A DNA stretch of 64,000 bases from an uncultured Methanobrevibacter sp. (GCF_900314615.1 NZ_OMWA01000001.1:62001-126000), one strand, 5' to 3'. Counted from the first letter of the stretch, positions 16,834-25,693 are shown. Notes: generated by a model from the letters alone, not told the origin. Program-made: numbers and translations.

Positions 16834-17304
16834 GTGAGCAATATAATTAATTACCATGAAGAGAGCATAACTATCAACAATGCTCTTAATTTGGGAATAA
16901 TTGTTTTGTTTGCTCCAAGAGATAATGCGCGTGCAATTATAAGGCAGGTAGTATCGTTATACAAAAAAATCAAAAATAAACCTAAAAAGCTTGAATATGT
17001 TTTGTATTCAGTTATTACTGCAATGATTGATGCATATTTTGATGATGAAGATGAATTTCAGGAGTTAATGGAAATGATAAATAATGAAACAGAAGATGAA
17101 GTAATAGGCAAATTTGAAACTGAAATTATTTCAGAAAACAAAATCCGTGAGTTAAAGCAGGAACTTGAGGTTTTTGCTAGTGAAAATGAACAGGTTGTTA
17201 GTGAGAATTCTCAGCTTCGTAGTGAAAATGAACAGGTTGTTAGTGAGAATTCTATACTTAAAGCTGAAATTCAAGAGTTAAAAAACCAGCTAAACAATAA
17301 ATAA
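16834..17304 (+). CDS. Rpn-family C-terminal helical domain with coiled coil (split gene, second half)
   Basis: 156 aa from a GTG that follows the previous stop by 1 nt. NNALNLGIIVLFAPRDNAR through DEFQELMEMI aligns by eye with the corresponding part of the gene at 54593-55485 (AIDLIILPDMGHD ... SEVEKMLKF). The tail is a predicted coiled coil with two exact 33-bp repeats (17179-17211 and 17221-17253, period 42 bp = 14 residues = two heptads). It may be a separate product, as intragenic C-terminal antitoxins are known for E. coli Rpn genes, or simply the end of a frameshifted gene. Confidence 0.6.
   Translation: MSNIINYHEESITINNALNLGIIVLFAPRDNARAIIRQVVSLYKKIKNKPKKLEYVLYSVITAMIDAYFDDEDEFQELMEMINNETEDEVIGKFETEIISENKIRELKQELEVFASENEQVVSENSQLRSENEQVVSENSILKAEIQELKNQLNNK
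17179..17253 (+). repeat. Two 33-bp exact repeats inside the coiled-coil tail
   Basis: The 33 bases at 17179-17211 recur unchanged at 17221-17253. In frame they encode SENEQVVSENS twice, adding two heptads, so unequal crossing-over or slippage would change coiled-coil length without a frameshift. Confidence 0.85.
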
Positions 17305-17388
17305 TAGTCAATATCTTTTTAGATATTGATTTTCTTTTTTTTTGGATTTTAAAAATAGTTTCATATCTAATTTAAAATTCAGATTTCA

Positions 17389-17414
17389 TTAAAAAATAGA
17401 ATTTAGGAAAGAAT
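17389..17414 (+). repeat. 26-bp direct repeat, right copy, flanking the split Rpn locus
   Basis: Right-hand copy of the sequence at 16077-16102. It forms the first part of the hairpin TTAGGAAAGA (17403-17412) / TCTTTCCTAA (17418-17427). Confidence 0.6.
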
Positions 17415-17427
17415 TAATCTTTCCTAA
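17403..17427. terminator. Bidirectional hairpin terminator between Rpn locus and adhesin
   Basis: Perfect 10-bp stem with a 5-nt loop between two convergent genes; the right arm overlaps the adhesin stop codon (17424-17426). Confidence 0.5.
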
Positions 17428-19001
17428 CCTTTAAAAGGATTTGAACTGTCGTATTTTTGCCCGTTTACTGTAATTGAATAGTCACTGTATTCGATGTTTC
17501 CTTTAACAGCAAGGGATGAAACTGTACTGTCACCGGTCAGTGTCCATGTTGAACCTTCAGCTACATTAACGGTAGTGTTTCCGGTTGAGTTGACAGCACC
17601 TTTAAACTCAGTATTTTTCATGGTCCAGTTAAGAGAACTTATTTCATCAACAATAACGTTGCCTTCTATTTTTTCATTGTCTGTGTTGAGCTCAGCAACT
17701 CCTCCGTTGGATCCGGTTGTTCCCCACTGGTTCTGACCTGCTATTTCTAAAAATACTCCGCTTCCAAAGCTTAACTCGGTATTGTCAAGGTTAATTACAC
17801 ATGCTGTGTTTGTTACATGAAACATAGGAGCGTCCTTATACACTGATGAGTCGGAAGCTATTGACAGTTTGGAGTTTTTAGCAGTAAAGAGTGAAGTTCC
17901 AACATCAGCGTCTCCGCTCATGGACTGGTATATGAATACGCCTCCTAAATCAACATATTCACTTCCGTCCTGACGGTTTCCTTCTGCATAACCGGTTAAA
18001 TCAGAGTTTGTAACTTCAATGGAGTTTTTACCTTCGATACATGCAATCTGAGATACATATGATGTACCTTTTGAGTTTTCAAGAGTAATGTTTCCTGTAG
18101 AATAGATTAAAGGTGAACCTCTTCCGCTTTGTTTGCTTACTCCTGTGTTTATCTCTGAGTTTTTAACATGCACTTCACCTTCTCCACGGTCTGTTGCAAG
18201 TGCAGCGCAGCTTTGACCGTCAGTATTGATGATAACGTTTTCAGCATTGATTATTCCTTTGTATGTGGCGTCAAGTCCTCTTGACTTGTCGGAGTGGGTT
18301 GTGATTTTAACGTTTTTGATGGTGGCTTCTGTGTGGCCGCTGACGTCACTTGCACCTGACGGGTCTGCACCGCCGTTTCCAGGAGCCTGACCTCCTTCAC
18401 CTGATGGCATTTCAGGAGGCTGTCCTCCATCTCCGCCCTGTTGGTTTCCAGTTGCTTCAGGAGGTTGACTTCCATTTCCTGCCGGTGAGCCTCCGCCGTT
18501 TCCAGTCGCTTCAGGAGGTTGACTTCCACCCTGGGAAGCGCCGTCACCAGATGCATTTCCGCTTGATGATGATGTTGAAGCCTCTGAGTTTGTTACAAAA
18601 ATACCGTTGGAACCTTTGGAATCTGTGTTGATTTCAACATTTGAGATGTCCAGAGTACCGTTGGTATTTACAAGAACAGCTGAATTAACTCCGTAAAAGT
18701 CAGCATCGTCACCTGAAGTAGCTGTGTCTCCTGTCTTGTTGATGATTGCATCTTTCAATGTCAGTTTACCGCTATTGGTTACTAAAATAGAATTCAAATC
18801 ACTGGCACTTGATGAAATAAGTCCTTTCTCTTTTGATTCATCACTGCCGTTTACTACAATATTTCCCATATCTTCAAGTGCACTTGCATCAACATTGACA
18901 GACGCATCTCCCGAAGATGTATTTGTGTTTGTCAGTGCAAATGCACAGATGCCTATTATAACTATGACTGCAATAGCTGCAATCAGATACTTTCTGTTCA
19001 T
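17424..19001 (-). CDS. Secreted/anchored adhesin-like parallel beta-helix protein
   Basis: 525 aa from the ATG at 19001 (the in-frame TTG at 19019 is less likely). Residues 1-25 are a signal peptide or anchor (RKYLIAAIAVIVIIGICAFA). The rest is a repetitive Asn/Asp/Thr/Ser-rich beta-helix of the type in which each turn carries 'KNS..N..' steps. Around residues 150-215 there is a Gly/Pro/Gln-rich linker with repeated GSQPPEATGN. Proteins of this build are often autotransported carbohydrate-binding or adhesin proteins; in methanogens they face the cell surface. No catalytic motif is seen. Confidence 0.8.
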   Translation of the reverse strand: MNRKYLIAAIAVIVIIGICAFALTNTNTSSGDASVNVDASALEDMGNIVVNGSDESKEKGLISSSASDLNSILVTNSGKLTLKDAIINKTGDTATSGDDADFYGVNSAVLVNTNGTLDISNVEINTDSKGSNGIFVTNSEASTSSSSGNASGDGASQGGSQPPEATGNGGGSPAGNGSQPPEATGNQQGGDGGQPPEMPSGEGGQAPGNGGADPSGASDVSGHTEATIKNVKITTHSDKSRGLDATYKGIINAENVIINTDGQSCAALATDRGEGEVHVKNSEINTGVSKQSGRGSPLIYSTGNITLENSKGTSYVSQIACIEGKNSIEVTNSDLTGYAEGNRQDGSEYVDLGGVFIYQSMSGDADVGTSLFTAKNSKLSIASDSSVYKDAPMFHVTNTACVINLDNTELSFGSGVFLEIAGQNQWGTTGSNGGVAELNTDNEKIEGNVIVDEISSLNWTMKNTEFKGAVNSTGNTTVNVAEGSTWTLTGDSTVSSLAVKGNIEYSDYSITVNGQKYDSSNPFKG

Positions 19002-19036
19002 AAAAGTAATAACTCGCAAGTGATATTTAAAAATTG

Positions 19037-22000
19037 CTATTTTCTAAGTTTCAGCATATTCTTTAAATCTTTGCTGTTCATTTCGGTTATGAATGTTTCA
19101 CCGTTTCCAACTGTTAGTTTTGCAAGTTCCTCTTTGCTCTGTATCATTTCATTGATTTTTTCTTCAAATGTTCCTTTTGTGATGAATCTGTAAACCATAA
19201 CATTTTCTTTTTGCCCGATTCTATATGCCCTGTCGGTTGCCTGATTTTCAACTGCAGGATTCCACCACAAGTCATAATGGATTACATTTTGAGCGGCAGT
19301 CAGGTTCAGACCGGTTCCTCCGGCTTTAAGGGATATGATGAATATTTTATTTTGATGACTGTTCTGGAACTTTTTAACCATTTCATCCCTTTTTTTACGA
19401 CTGAGCGAACCATGTAAGAAGAGCACTTCAGTGTTGAATTTGTCTTCAGCTTCTTTTTGTATAATTTCTCCCATTTTGACGTACTGGGTAAAAATAAGGA
19501 CCTTTTCATCAGACTGAAGAATGTTGCCCAGAGTATTCATCAGCACTTCCATCTTTCCGGATTCGTGAATGTCTGTCGAGTCGTTTTTGGTAAACTGTGA
19601 AGGGTGATTGCAAATCTGCTTTAGGGAATTGATCAGTTTTAAAACCAGAACTTTTCTTTTCATGCCCTCATTTTCTTCAACTTCGGCCATTGATGCATCA
19701 AGTGTTTCTTTGTAAAGCGCAACCTGTTCTTTTGTAAGATTGCAGTATATGTCACTGACTATTTTGTCAGGCAGGTCTTTTATAATGTTCTTGTCACTTT
19801 TAAGGCGTCTCATGATAAATGGCTTTGTTATTTGCCTGAAGTTTTCAAGAGTGTCCTGATTTTTTTCCTTTTCAATCGGAACAATATAATTCTGTCTGAA
19901 TTTCTTCAAACTTGTCAAATATCCTTTATTTGTAAAGTCAAATATGCTCCAGTACTCTGACAATCTGTTTTCAACAGGAGTACCTGACATTGCAATCTTA
20001 TGTTTTGCTTTGACGGATTTGACTGCTTTTGTCTGTTTAGTATTCGGATTTTTAATGTTTTGCGCTTCATCCACAACAACCAAAAACCATTTTCTTTTTT
20101 TGAATTTTTCAATATCGCTTCTGATAACGCCATAGGATGTCAGATACACGTCATATTTCTTTTTGGTAAATCTTCTTGCTGTTCCATGGAATATATATGA
20201 GGTTAAATCAGGTGTGAATTTTCTGATTTCTTCCTGCCAGTTTGTCAGAAGGCTTGTTGGTGCAATTACAAGAACGGACTCCTTTTCAAGCATTCCTTCC
20301 TGTTTGAAATATTGGATTGCTGTTAGAACCTGCAGTGTTTTTCCAAGTCCCATGTCATCTGCAAGTATGCTTCCAAAACCGGATTTTATGTTTTGAACAA
20401 GCCAGGAATAGCCTCTTTTCTGATATGACCTTAATTTTGCGTTAATATTATCCGGCACTTCAATGTCATCGATTCGGGTAATGTTTTTGACCAATTCATC
20501 AAAATCACCTTCGATTTCAACATCTCTGTCGAGAATTTCTCCGCTAAGCATGGCCTTCATCATTTCGTGGCGGTTTATTTTTTCAGGAAGTTTATCGATT
20601 TGCTTTATTAGAGATTTGACTTCCCTTTCATCAAGCATCACGAATTCATTTGCTATTTTAACAAGGCCTTTTGATTTTTCAGCAAGGAGTTTAAACTCTT
20701 CAGGAGTGCATGTAGTATTTCCGATTGCAACTTTCCAATTAAAATTTGTCAGGTCTTTGAATGTGATGTATTTCTCTTCGCTTTGTGTGTTTTCAACACT
20801 CAACTTCAGTTTAGGTTTGAATATTTTCTGAAGACTTTTCGGCAGAATAATTTTAAGACCCATTATTTCATATAACGGCAAAGTATTTAAAAAGAAACTG
20901 GTAAAGTCGTCCAGATTCAACTGGAGATTTTCATTATAATTAAGTGCGCTTCTGAATTTGGGATAAATCTCATTGATGGTGTATGTGTCTTTCAGCAGAT
21001 TTGTCCTCAGCAGTTTATCGGATGTGGTGTTGATGACCTCAGTGATATTTTCAAGCTCATCATTTACTCTGACATCCACATTAAAGCCGTTCATTGACTC
21101 TTCAACAAGCAGATACAAATCATAGTCCCTGGAATTGATCTGAAACCTTGAAAGCCACTGACTGATCGCTTCGGGTGTTGAAAGGTCATTTTTAAACTTC
21201 TGAGATTTGCCAAAAAATAGTTTAAAGACACTTTCATCATAGTTTTTCCTGATGTTCTGGGCAGTTCCGAATTTAAGATAATTTTCATGAAATCCTTTGA
21301 CAAATATGCTGACCATTGAAATGATCTGGTCCTTTTTTGCGATTTTGCGATTTTTAAACTTAACAAGATTATCAGGACATTCATTTGTCAGAATATCAAT
21401 AATATTTGAAATGTTTTTGTCAAAAACGGCTGGAATCCATCTTATATGATAATTTTTTGATGATTTGAATATTTCCGGAATCAGCGCATGCTTTTTTAAC
21501 AGCTCAAGAGTGAACTGATAAATCAGATTGAGAAACTGAATGTCATCGTTGAATTTCTCAACACTGCTTTCGCCAAGCTCAACAAAAAATCCAAAGACAG
21601 TTGATTCATAGGTGTCATTTTTAAAAACGCTTTCGCCATTTGTAGTGATTTTTGAAATTGAATAATTGTTGTTGATATTCAATTTGAAGTTTTCCCACTG
21701 GTTTGGCATTCCCCAGCGCCTTTGAAACACATTTTCCAGCCAGTCATCCAATTCCTCCTCAGAGCCGTTAAATGGTTCAGGTTCATAATCAAGCCTTTTA
21801 TAAGATTCATAATATTTAAAACGTTGTCTGGTGTAGTTTTCACATTCCTTTTTGACAAATCTTGCCTTTGATTTGCAGGTATTGTCAAGAATTGATTTGA
21901 AATCTTTTTGATAGAAAACGGGATTGTCATCTAAAAGCTCAAAAATCTGAGTGTGAAGGTCTGGAATTTTGGAAAAATCAAGTTCGCCCTCAAGGGGATT

Positions 22001-22561
22001 GTCTTTATTTGTGAAAAGTTCATCTATATCTTTTATGCTTGTTTTTTCCACTTCAAAGTTTAAAACGTCAAGCAGATCAAGTCCCTGCAACTTGAAAATC
22101 AGAAACGGATCCTTGTCGATTTCCATTGCAATCATATAAACCAGTCCAGCAATGTGTTTGCAGATTGTTGCATAGTCCGGACAGTTGCAATCGGTATCCA
22201 AATCCCTGTGGGATGAAGGAAAAACATTTACTCCCTCATCAAGCAAAATCTGATATAATTCATTTGGAAGCTTATGATTTAAAAGTGCAGACATTATTGA
22301 GGGATTTTCATAGATTGTTCTGATTATAATGTTCTTTTCTTTTTGGCTGAACTGTTTAAACTCAACCGAAACATTGTAAAAGCTTTGATAATTTCCTCTG
22401 ACTTTAGCCAGTGCGAGATTATCGTTGATTAAGATGTCATATACTTTGCCTGTGTTTGCATAGGTTTTTCCACGGCCGATACGGTTAGTTAGATAAACTC
22501 CATTAAGAGCATCCAGCCATTTTTCTCCCCACCATGTTTTTGTTATTTTTTTACTTGCCAT
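19037..22561 (-). CDS. SNF2-family DNA translocase with SWIM zinc finger
   Basis: 1174 aa. SWIM finger C125-x-C127-x6-C134-x-H136 (CNCPDYATICKH) near the N-terminus, a long middle region, then the SNF2 ATPase: SILADDMGLGKTLQ (Walker A), DEAQ (Walker B), MSGTPVENR (motif III) and the helicase C-terminal domain ending in DRAYRIGQKENVMVYR. Such proteins remodel protein-DNA complexes, and prokaryotic members occur in repair and defence islands. Its start codon is preceded by a strong inverted repeat (22587-22628). No partner methylase or nuclease is adjacent, so it appears stand-alone. Confidence 0.93.
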   Translation of the reverse strand: MASKKITKTWWGEKWLDALNGVYLTNRIGRGKTYANTGKVYDILINDNLALAKVRGNYQSFYNVSVEFKQFSQKEKNIIIRTIYENPSIMSALLNHKLPNELYQILLDEGVNVFPSSHRDLDTDCNCPDYATICKHIAGLVYMIAMEIDKDPFLIFKLQGLDLLDVLNFEVEKTSIKDIDELFTNKDNPLEGELDFSKIPDLHTQIFELLDDNPVFYQKDFKSILDNTCKSKARFVKKECENYTRQRFKYYESYKRLDYEPEPFNGSEEELDDWLENVFQRRWGMPNQWENFKLNINNNYSISKITTNGESVFKNDTYESTVFGFFVELGESSVEKFNDDIQFLNLIYQFTLELLKKHALIPEIFKSSKNYHIRWIPAVFDKNISNIIDILTNECPDNLVKFKNRKIAKKDQIISMVSIFVKGFHENYLKFGTAQNIRKNYDESVFKLFFGKSQKFKNDLSTPEAISQWLSRFQINSRDYDLYLLVEESMNGFNVDVRVNDELENITEVINTTSDKLLRTNLLKDTYTINEIYPKFRSALNYNENLQLNLDDFTSFFLNTLPLYEIMGLKIILPKSLQKIFKPKLKLSVENTQSEEKYITFKDLTNFNWKVAIGNTTCTPEEFKLLAEKSKGLVKIANEFVMLDEREVKSLIKQIDKLPEKINRHEMMKAMLSGEILDRDVEIEGDFDELVKNITRIDDIEVPDNINAKLRSYQKRGYSWLVQNIKSGFGSILADDMGLGKTLQVLTAIQYFKQEGMLEKESVLVIAPTSLLTNWQEEIRKFTPDLTSYIFHGTARRFTKKKYDVYLTSYGVIRSDIEKFKKRKWFLVVVDEAQNIKNPNTKQTKAVKSVKAKHKIAMSGTPVENRLSEYWSIFDFTNKGYLTSLKKFRQNYIVPIEKEKNQDTLENFRQITKPFIMRRLKSDKNIIKDLPDKIVSDIYCNLTKEQVALYKETLDASMAEVEENEGMKRKVLVLKLINSLKQICNHPSQFTKNDSTDIHESGKMEVLMNTLGNILQSDEKVLIFTQYVKMGEIIQKEAEDKFNTEVLFLHGSLSRKKRDEMVKKFQNSHQNKIFIISLKAGGTGLNLTAAQNVIHYDLWWNPAVENQATDRAYRIGQKENVMVYRFITKGTFEEKINEMIQSKEELAKLTVGNGETFITEMNSKDLKNMLKLRK

Positions 22562-22586
22562 TTGATTCCATTTCTTTTTAATTTTT

Positions 22587-22628
22587 AATTGAACCTCTCC
22601 GGCTTGTAGACGCCAGAGAGGTTCAATT
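22587..22628 (-). promoter_or_regulatory. Strong inverted repeat in the SNF2 gene leader
   Basis: AATTGAACCTCTC (22587-22599) and GAGAGGTTCAATT (22616-22628) are perfect 13-bp arms with a 16-nt centre, 26 bp before the SNF2 start. A TATA-like stretch lies on the minus strand around 22648-22658. It could be an operator or an mRNA hairpin. Confidence 0.6.
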
Positions 22629-22719
22629 ATTTGAAGTGTATTTTTTGCTATAATACTTAATTACATTCTTTTATTTATAAATTTAACTAATTTTATTAAT
22701 CTATATTGAGTTTAAAGTG

Positions 22720-22757
22720 TAAAATTGTTCCCATTTAGTTAAATTGTTCTCATTTCA
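22720..22757 (+). repeat. 19-bp tandem array B (2 units), upstream of ROK gene
   Basis: TAAAATTGTTCCCATTTAG followed directly by TTAAATTGTTCTCATTTCA. The TATA-like TTTATAT starts 17 bp after the array (22774), and the ROK gene starts at 22869 on the same strand. Confidence 0.8.
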
Positions 22758-22868
22758 TAATACTTTTTTTAAGTTTATATGGGGATAGTTGGCATTTATG
22801 TACTTTGATTCTAGTTTTTCATGTTTAGATGAATATATTTTTATAAATGATTTTTTAAACTATTAAAT

Positions 22869-23747
22869 ATGAATGATTATGCCTTTTCCGTTGATTTGGG
22901 AGGAACATCAACAAATTTTTCGGTTTTCACCTCAGATGAGATCATAACTGAATGGACAGTTCCAACTCCAAAAAACCACATAACTGAAATGCTTGAAGCT
23001 GAAATCAAAAATAAAATAAGTGAATTGAACTTAAAAAGTACTGATTTTAAAGCTATTGTAATGGGCATAGCAGGCATTGTTAAAAACGGCATTGTCCAAA
23101 AAGCAATTAATTTAAATTTGCCAGATTGTGATATCGGATCTGTTTTGCAGTCCAGAGTCAACATAAACGTAATTGTTTTAAATGATGTGAATCTGCAGGC
23201 CATTGGTGAGTCAGCAAATTACAGCAGTCTATTTCTTGTTGCAATCGGAACAGGAATAGGCGCGGGACTTGTAATCAATAATTACCTGGTGGAAGGCCAT
23301 AACGGTGCTGCAGGTGAAATCGGCTTTATTTATCTTGACTCAAAAACTCCCGGAGAAAATGCTTCTGCAACAGGTCTTGTTAAAACTGCTGAAAGCTATT
23401 TAAAATCCAATGATGATTATTCCAGTCTGAGGGATTTTAAATCATTGACTGCAAAAGATATTTTTAATGAGGCAAAAGCCGGCGATGAGGTAGCTTTAAA
23501 AATCGTTAATGAGGTCTATTTCAAATTAGGCAAACTGCTTGGCCTAATTTCAAGCGCTTTTGATCCTGAAGTCATAATAATTTCAGGAGGCATTTCAAAT
23601 GCAGGAGACTTTCTTTTGAATATAATCAAAAAAGGTTTCAGTGAAGTATCATTTGCAGGTACTGAAATTTGTATATCTGAAATGAAAGAAAAAGCATCTG
23701 TTTTTGGAGCAATGAAGATTGTTAGGGATAGTTCAATAATTGAATAA
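22869..23747 (+). CDS. ROK-family sugar kinase-like protein
   Basis: 292 aa. ASKHA fold: phosphate-1 loop VDLGGTSTNFSVF, catalytic Asp in LNDVNLQAIGE, GTGIGAGLVIN, and EGHNGAAGEIGF. ROK kinases phosphorylate glucose, N-acetylmannosamine or allose. Most carry a CxCGxxGC zinc site just after the 'EIGH' segment; here that stretch is replaced by YLDSKTPGENASATG without Cys. Archaeal ROK glucokinases can lack it, so activity is still possible. No DNA-binding domain precedes the kinase, so it is not a ROK repressor. No adjacent sugar gene fixes the substrate. Confidence 0.85.
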   Translation: MNDYAFSVDLGGTSTNFSVFTSDEIITEWTVPTPKNHITEMLEAEIKNKISELNLKSTDFKAIVMGIAGIVKNGIVQKAINLNLPDCDIGSVLQSRVNINVIVLNDVNLQAIGESANYSSLFLVAIGTGIGAGLVINNYLVEGHNGAAGEIGFIYLDSKTPGENASATGLVKTAESYLKSNDDYSSLRDFKSLTAKDIFNEAKAGDEVALKIVNEVYFKLGKLLGLISSAFDPEVIIISGGISNAGDFLLNIIKKGFSEVSFAGTEICISEMKEKASVFGAMKIVRDSSIIE

Positions 23748-23948
23748 TGTTTGGATTAATTCATGGATTATTGTCTTTTTTTTTGAATATAATTTTAAAT
23801 TGGCTTGTTTTTATATTTTAATGAGGTAATTACCTTTTTAACTGATTTTAATATGCAAGTAAGTACTTACACTCGAAAATCTTTATATGTGGCCAGTTTA
23901 TACTATAAAATAGAGTTTGTAAAACTTAAAATTAAAAAGGCGATTAAA

Positions 23949-24161
23949 ATGAATAGGGCTAGATTGATTCAAGTTTTGATTTTAGCAGTGGTTGTTTCAC
24001 TTGCATTTGCAGGGGTATATGCTGCAGGTGAAGCAGGTGAAGTTTCCCATGCTGATTCAACCGATGATATAGGTGGTTTGTATATAAGTGGGTCTGGTGA
24101 TGTCTGTCATGTGGCAAGCTGCTATGAACCTTTAAGCGCAATTTCCATGGTGGAACTGTAA
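23949..24161 (+). CDS. Small secreted protein with two cysteines
   Basis: 70 aa from the ATG at 23949; the upstream in-frame extension has no secretion logic. Residues 5-25 (LIQVLILAVVVSLAFAGVYA) form a signal peptide, cleaved probably after AYA. The mature 45 residues contain ADSTDDIGG, also seen in the start of the adhesin at 60176 (NSTDDI), and a CHVASC pair that could form a disulfide or bind metal. A TATA box TTTATATG lies near 23880. Function unknown. Confidence 0.6.
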   Translation: MNRARLIQVLILAVVVSLAFAGVYAAGEAGEVSHADSTDDIGGLYISGSGDVCHVASCYEPLSAISMVEL

Positions 24162-24508
24162 CACGTTTGAGATTTAAATATTAGATTTGCGGGTTTAATG
24201 ATATTAAACCCTTATTTCCTCCATTTAACCATTAAAATTATTTTTTAGGTGTTTTCTTAGATACTGTTTACTTTTTTTTTACTTTTCACTGTTGTTGATT
24301 ATATTAATCTAAATCATTTTTTCTCATTATTGATTTTAAAATGTAAAATTGTAGTGACTCAGTAAAATTGTTATCACTTCGTAAAATTGCTTTAACTATG
24401 TTAAATTGCTTTAATTATGAAATTTTTAGATTATAATAGGTTTATAGTTAAATTTAAATAATATTTGTTCTATATTTTTAAAATAAATAAATTTATGAGG
24501 TTTTTTAA
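24162..24508. other. 347-bp intergenic region before the Rpn gene
   Basis: T-rich tracts after the secreted-protein gene, then array C and the Rpn promoter. Nothing else recognised. Confidence 0.6.
24344..24419 (+). repeat. 19-bp tandem array C (4 units), upstream of intact Rpn gene
   Basis: Four contiguous units: TAAAATTGTAGTGACTCAG, TAAAATTGTTATCACTTCG, TAAAATTGCTTTAACTATG, TTAAATTGCTTTAATTATG. A TATA-like TTTATAG follows at 24441, and the gene starts at 24509, same strand. It is tied with array F for the largest unit count. Confidence 0.88.
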
Positions 24509-25333
24509 ATGTCGCAATTTCAGGAAGATATGATATTTAAAAATGTTGGTGAAGAAGATGCAAGGATACTTTTAGATATAATTGGGAAAAAATCTAAAAA
24601 AGTAAAAATTTGGACAAAAGAGCTAAGGCTACTTGATCCGGCAGCGTTCAAACCTGATATAATACTTGAACTCGATGATGAGATTCTTATAATAGAATTT
24701 CAATCAACAAAAGTTGGAAAAAGACATCACAGAAGATTTCATGTCTATGTTGCAATAACGGATTATAATGTTGAAAATCATGATAAAGAAGTTAATCTTT
24801 GTGTTTTTACAACAGCAGAAGAATCTAAACTGATAACTTATCATGTAAATCAGTATAATGATTTTAAATATGATGTAATAAGCTTATCTGATTATGGCAG
24901 CGAAGAAATTATTAATAATATCAATTATAAAATAGAACATAATGAAGAAATAACTGGAAAAGAATTAGTATTATTCTCCCTAGTTCCTATAATTGAAAAA
25001 GAAGGTGAAATAGAAGATTATATTTTTGAGGTAATTAATACATTAATTGGTCTTAAAGATTTAGCCTCGTCAATTCAGGCTTTGGTTTTTGGAATTGAAT
25101 GGTTAATTGTTGATAAATTCGTTGAAAATGAAAATACAAGAAATATATTGCAGGATTTATTGGGTGGTAGAATGAGCATGGTTCATGAATATGGGGAAAG
25201 GAAAAAAAATAATGAACAAGAAAGGATTGTTAGAAATCAATTAAAATCTGGTATGAGGCCGGAAATTATTGCAAGTACTGCAGATATTCCATTATCTAGG
25301 GTTCAGGCGATTAAAAGGAAATATAATTTATAA
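24509..25333 (+). CDS. Rpn-family PD-(D/E)XK nuclease, intact
   Basis: 274 aa. The nuclease core has FKPDIILELDDEILIIEFQS, i.e. D ... E-x-Q, with R/H residues after it (GKRHHRRFH). A helical middle region (GKELVLFSLVPI) and a C-terminal tail ERIVRNQLKSGMRPEIIAST ... RVQAIKR follow; the tail matches the ends of the other Rpn genes in this window. Rpn proteins are DNA endonucleases first tied to recombination and lately to phage defence. GAGG precedes the start. It is the only complete copy here and can serve as the reference for the broken ones. Confidence 0.8.
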   Translation: MSQFQEDMIFKNVGEEDARILLDIIGKKSKKVKIWTKELRLLDPAAFKPDIILELDDEILIIEFQSTKVGKRHHRRFHVYVAITDYNVENHDKEVNLCVFTTAEESKLITYHVNQYNDFKYDVISLSDYGSEEIINNINYKIEHNEEITGKELVLFSLVPIIEKEGEIEDYIFEVINTLIGLKDLASSIQALVFGIEWLIVDKFVENENTRNILQDLLGGRMSMVHEYGERKKNNEQERIVRNQLKSGMRPEIIASTADIPLSRVQAIKRKYNL

Positions 25334-25446
25334 TTCTTTCATTTTTTTTTATTTTTGTATATGCATTATGTTGAAGGTATAGTTTTTGTTATAATCGGTA
25401 AGTGACTCTCTTAAATATGGGGTTTCATCAATTTAGATTTTAGTTT

Positions 25447-25516
25447 TTTGATTTGAATGGCTCATTGTTGATAAATTTGTTGAAAATGAAAATATAAGAA
25501 ATATATTGCAAATTTA
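25447..25516 (+). pseudogene. Decayed fragment of an Rpn gene
   Basis: About 70 bp that nearly repeat part of the intact Rpn gene just upstream: the encoded FVENEN(I/T)RNILQ is the same as at about 25114-25150. It then hits a stop. It is a partial, degraded duplication of the neighbour rather than a gene. Confidence 0.7.
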
Positions 25517-25552
25517 ATTTTTCTCAGTTGAATTAAGCATAATTAGTACATT

Positions 25553-25693
25553 TTAATCATCCATTGAATCCATTTGTTTTATACTTCTAGCCACAGATTC
25601 TTTAGCTAATCTAATCGCATACTTTCTGAGATATTCTTCAGACGGTAAAAGGGTATCTCCAGTATCTTCTGATTTAATTATCATGTTTATCAT
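25553..25693 (-). CDS. 46-aa mini-protein, paralogue 2
   Basis: Start ATG at 25693 (or 25684), 46 aa: begins MINMIIKSEDTGDTLLPSEE and ends AKESVARSIKQMDSMDD. It shares with the neighbour at 25728 the skeleton KS-x-x-TGD-x-L-x-P, YLR, AI-x-x-AKESV, IKQMDS and an acidic tail, at the same length. Two intact copies conserving these positions argue for a real coding gene. It is third in a same-strand row after the proteasome-like gene and its twin. Helical after residue 18. Function unknown. Confidence 0.65.
   Translation of the reverse strand: MINMIIKSEDTGDTLLPSEEYLRKYAIRLAKESVARSIKQMDSMDD

Noticed and set aside
22587..22628. tRNA gene or IS terminal repeat
   Set aside because: The hairpin has no cloverleaf and no transposase gene adjoins it.
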